The notes under the pieces are model-generated. The model made no database searches. It saw only the letters and a program-made list of their open reading frames with translations, and had not been told where the DNA came from. From Collinsella sp. BA40 (lineage in GTDB: Bacteria; Actinomycetota; Coriobacteriia; Coriobacteriales; Coriobacteriaceae), in assembly GCF_008014645.1 (NCBI RefSeq), contig NZ_VOWY01000001.1:124001-188000 (forward strand): a DNA stretch of 64,000 nt, read 5' to 3'. How positions within the stretch are numbered: the stretch's first letter is position 1; every line of letters starts with the position of its first letter. Position numbers and translations under genes: made by a program. Below are positions 62,386-64,000 of this stretch, piece after piece.

Positions 62386-63501
62386 ATGAACCGCCCCCTG
62401 CCGCCCACATCTTCAGAGCCGTCGCCCGCCGCGTGCGAGCGCCCCGCGCGCGAGCGCGGCGCCGCGCGGGCCCGCGCGTCGATCGGTATCGCGCGGCGCC
62501 ATGCGAACCTGGTGATCGCCGCCGCGGGGGTGCTGCTGCTCGTGCTGATGGGCGCCTCGCTGCTGCTGGGCCGGTTCCCCATCGATCCCGTCCACGCGGT
62601 CCTCATGCTCGTCGACCGCGTGCTCCCCGTCGAACAGGTGTGGACCGACCAGCAGGCCACGCTCTTCTTCAACGTGCGCCTGCCGCGCATCGCGCTGTCG
62701 GTCATCGTGGGCGCGAGCCTGGCCGCCGCGGGCGCGGCGTTCCAGGGGACGTTTCGCAACCCGCTCGTGTCCCCCGACGTCCTCGGCGCCTCCCAGGGGG
62801 CCGCGCTCGGCGCGGCCGTCGCCCTGCTGACGGGTGCCGGCGCGTATGCGGTGTCCCTGTGGGCGTTCGCGTTCGCCATGGCCACGGTGCTCGTCGTGAT
62901 GGCGGTCAGCGGCCGCGCGCGCGGCGTCGACCATGCGCTCACGGTGGTGCTGGTGGGCGTGATGGTGAGCAGCCTGTGCCAGGCGGGCGTGAGCTTCGCC
63001 AAGCTCGTCGCCGACCCCAACGACCAGCTGCCCGCCATCACCTACTGGCTCATGGGCAGCCTCACGAGCGCGCGGGCGGGCGACATCGCCTTCGTGCTGC
63101 CCCCCGTGCTGCTGGGCGCGGGCATCCTGTTCGCGCTCAGATGGCGCATCAACCTGCTCACCATGGGCGATGACGAGGCGCGCACCATGGGCGTCGACGC
63201 CCGCCGCATGCGCCTGGCGGTGATGTTCGCCGCCACGCTGCTCACCGCGGCGAGCGTGTCCGTCAGCGGCATGATCGGCTGGGTCGGCCTGGTCGTGCCT
63301 CATATCGCGCGCATGCTGATCGGGTGCGATTACCGCCGCCTGCTGCCTGCGAGCATGCTGTTCGGCGCGTCGTTCCTGCTGGTGGTGGACAACGTTTCGC
63401 GCTTGGCGTATTCGGCCGAGATCCCCCTGGGAATCCTGACCGCCTTCATGGGCGCGCCGTTCTTCCTCTACCTGATCTTGCAAAGGAGGGCCCGCGTATG
63501 A
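62386..63501 (+). CDS. FecCD-type iron/cobalamin ABC transporter permease
   Basis: A 371-residue permease with about ten membrane segments. The family blocks are present: FFNVRLPRIALSVIVGASLAAAGAAFQGTFRNPLVSPDVLGASQGAALGAAVALL (read in part), LPAITYWLMGSL, and near the C-terminus MIGWVGLVVPHIARMLIGCDYRRLLPASMLFGASFLL. It should move iron-siderophore, heme or cobalamin complexes. The first 35 residues form an extra basic N-terminus. GAGGAG supports ATG 62386. The ATPase gene follows with a four-base overlap (ATGA), and the binding protein is expected beyond the window or elsewhere. Confidence 0.92.
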   Translation: MNRPLPPTSSEPSPAACERPARERGAARARASIGIARRHANLVIAAAGVLLLVLMGASLLLGRFPIDPVHAVLMLVDRVLPVEQVWTDQQATLFFNVRLPRIALSVIVGASLAAAGAAFQGTFRNPLVSPDVLGASQGAALGAAVALLTGAGAYAVSLWAFAFAMATVLVVMAVSGRARGVDHALTVVLVGVMVSSLCQAGVSFAKLVADPNDQLPAITYWLMGSLTSARAGDIAFVLPPVLLGAGILFALRWRINLLTMGDDEARTMGVDARRMRLAVMFAATLLTAASVSVSGMIGWVGLVVPHIARMLIGCDYRRLLPASMLFGASFLLVVDNVSRLAYSAEIPLGILTAFMGAPFFLYLILQRRARV

Positions 63502-64000
63502 GCATCGAGATCCGCGACCTGTCCTTCAGCTACGGCACGCGACGCTGCGGCGGGGCGGGCGAGCCCTATGACGTCTTGCGCCATATCGACCTCGACGTGC
63601 CGGACGGCACGTTGGTGAACGTGCTGGGCCCCAACGGCGCCGGAAAGTCGACGCTCTTCCGCTGCCTGCTCAACCTCGAGGAGGGCTATTCGGGTTCGAT
63701 CAGGGTCAGCGGGCGCGACCTGCGCGCCATGACGGCCCGCGAGCGCGCCCGCGAGGTCGCGTTCATCCCGCAGTCGCATGATGCGGTCTACGACTACAGC
63801 GTGCTCGACATGGTGCTTATGAGCACCGCGCCCGAAGTGGGCCTGTTCGGTACGCCGAGCGCGGAGCAGGAGCGCCGCGCGTGGGAGGCGCTGGAGCGCG
63901 TGGGCATCGCCCGCTTGGCGCATCGTCCCGCCACGCAGGTCTCCGGCGGCGAGCAGCAGCTGGCGCTCATCGCGCGGGCCCTGGCCCAGAACGCGCGGAC
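63498..64000 (+). CDS. FecE/FepC-type ABC ATPase, N-terminal part (cut by window end)
   Basis: An open frame from ATG 63498 running off the window, giving 167 residues. It shows IEIRDLSFSYG, Walker A VLGPNGAGKSTLF, Q-loop region REVAFIPQSHDAVYDYSVLDMVLM and the ABC signature QVSGGEQQLALIARALAQ. It belongs to the iron-siderophore/cobalamin uptake ATPases and starts inside the permease stop, so they are coupled. It continues in frame to base 64000. Confidence 0.93.
   Translation, partial: MSIEIRDLSFSYGTRRCGGAGEPYDVLRHIDLDVPDGTLVNVLGPNGAGKSTLFRCLLNLEEGYSGSIRVSGRDLRAMTARERAREVAFIPQSHDAVYDYSVLDMVLMSTAPEVGLFGTPSAEQERRAWEALERVGIARLAHRPATQVSGGEQQLALIARALAQNAR

Overview
The window is a chromosomal stretch of a high-GC, anaerobic-looking bacterium, most probably a member of the Coriobacteriia close to Collinsella. 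This is an inference from gene content: AddAB rather than AdnAB, one-chain PurL with a built-in glutaminase domain, an Etf-linked 2-hydroxyacid dehydrogenase with a ferredoxin-fused EtfA, U32 proteins and a groESL operon without a CIRCE box. No tRNA, rRNA or CRISPR array was seen. The left end cuts rplB and the right end cuts an iron-transport ATPase.

Layout. 1-3.5 kb: S10/spc ribosomal protein operon (rplB' rpsS rplV rpsC rplP rpmC rpsQ rplN rplX), which stops at a strong terminator after rplX instead of continuing into rplE. 3.6-12.6 kb: Gfo/Idh/MocA oxidoreductase, a large U32 protein, an ABC uptake system whose permease and ATPase are one polypeptide, an XdhC-like protein and an M20 amidohydrolase. 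12.6-24.6 kb: accessory region. A YtcJ-type amidohydrolase has its last 253 bp plus 130 bp of downstream DNA repeated 3.39 kb away (383-bp direct repeat), and the segment between the copies carries four unfamiliar, lower-GC genes. Next comes a restriction-modification-like operon (regulator, two methyltransferase-type proteins, a GIY-YIG/DEAD helicase). 25.7-36.3 kb: groESL, a metallophosphoesterase, two small membrane proteins, a GH13 amylase, an APC permease, a holin-like protein, ApbE and a TrpR-like regulator. 36.4-47.2 kb: addBA and dnaE. 47.4-57.1 kb: LDH-EtfBA complex, a DUF2974 hydrolase, a B3/4 protein, a SAM methyltransferase and a TetR/MFS pair. 57.4-64 kb: flavin-binding protein, purL, and the start of a FecCD-type metal transporter.

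Genes that work together. The ribosomal genes are tightly coupled. addB and addA form a double-strand-break repair nuclease. The 47.9-51.6 kb trio matches an electron-confurcating lactate-type dehydrogenase. The TetR gene and the MFS pump share the same palindromic operator. The restriction operon has paired operator-like repeats between its methylase arm and its XRE regulator.

Non-coding structure is unusually rich. Two families of REP-like hairpins (cores GGGACAGGCAC and GGGACGGGGTTATTTGTCCC) are scattered through intergenic spaces, and twice they supply the stop codon and last residues of a gene. Two related long hairpins end the ribosomal and groESL operons. Two elements with long symmetric inverted repeats lie at 24.4 and 57.2 kb. 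A LexA-box-like site sits just before dnaE.
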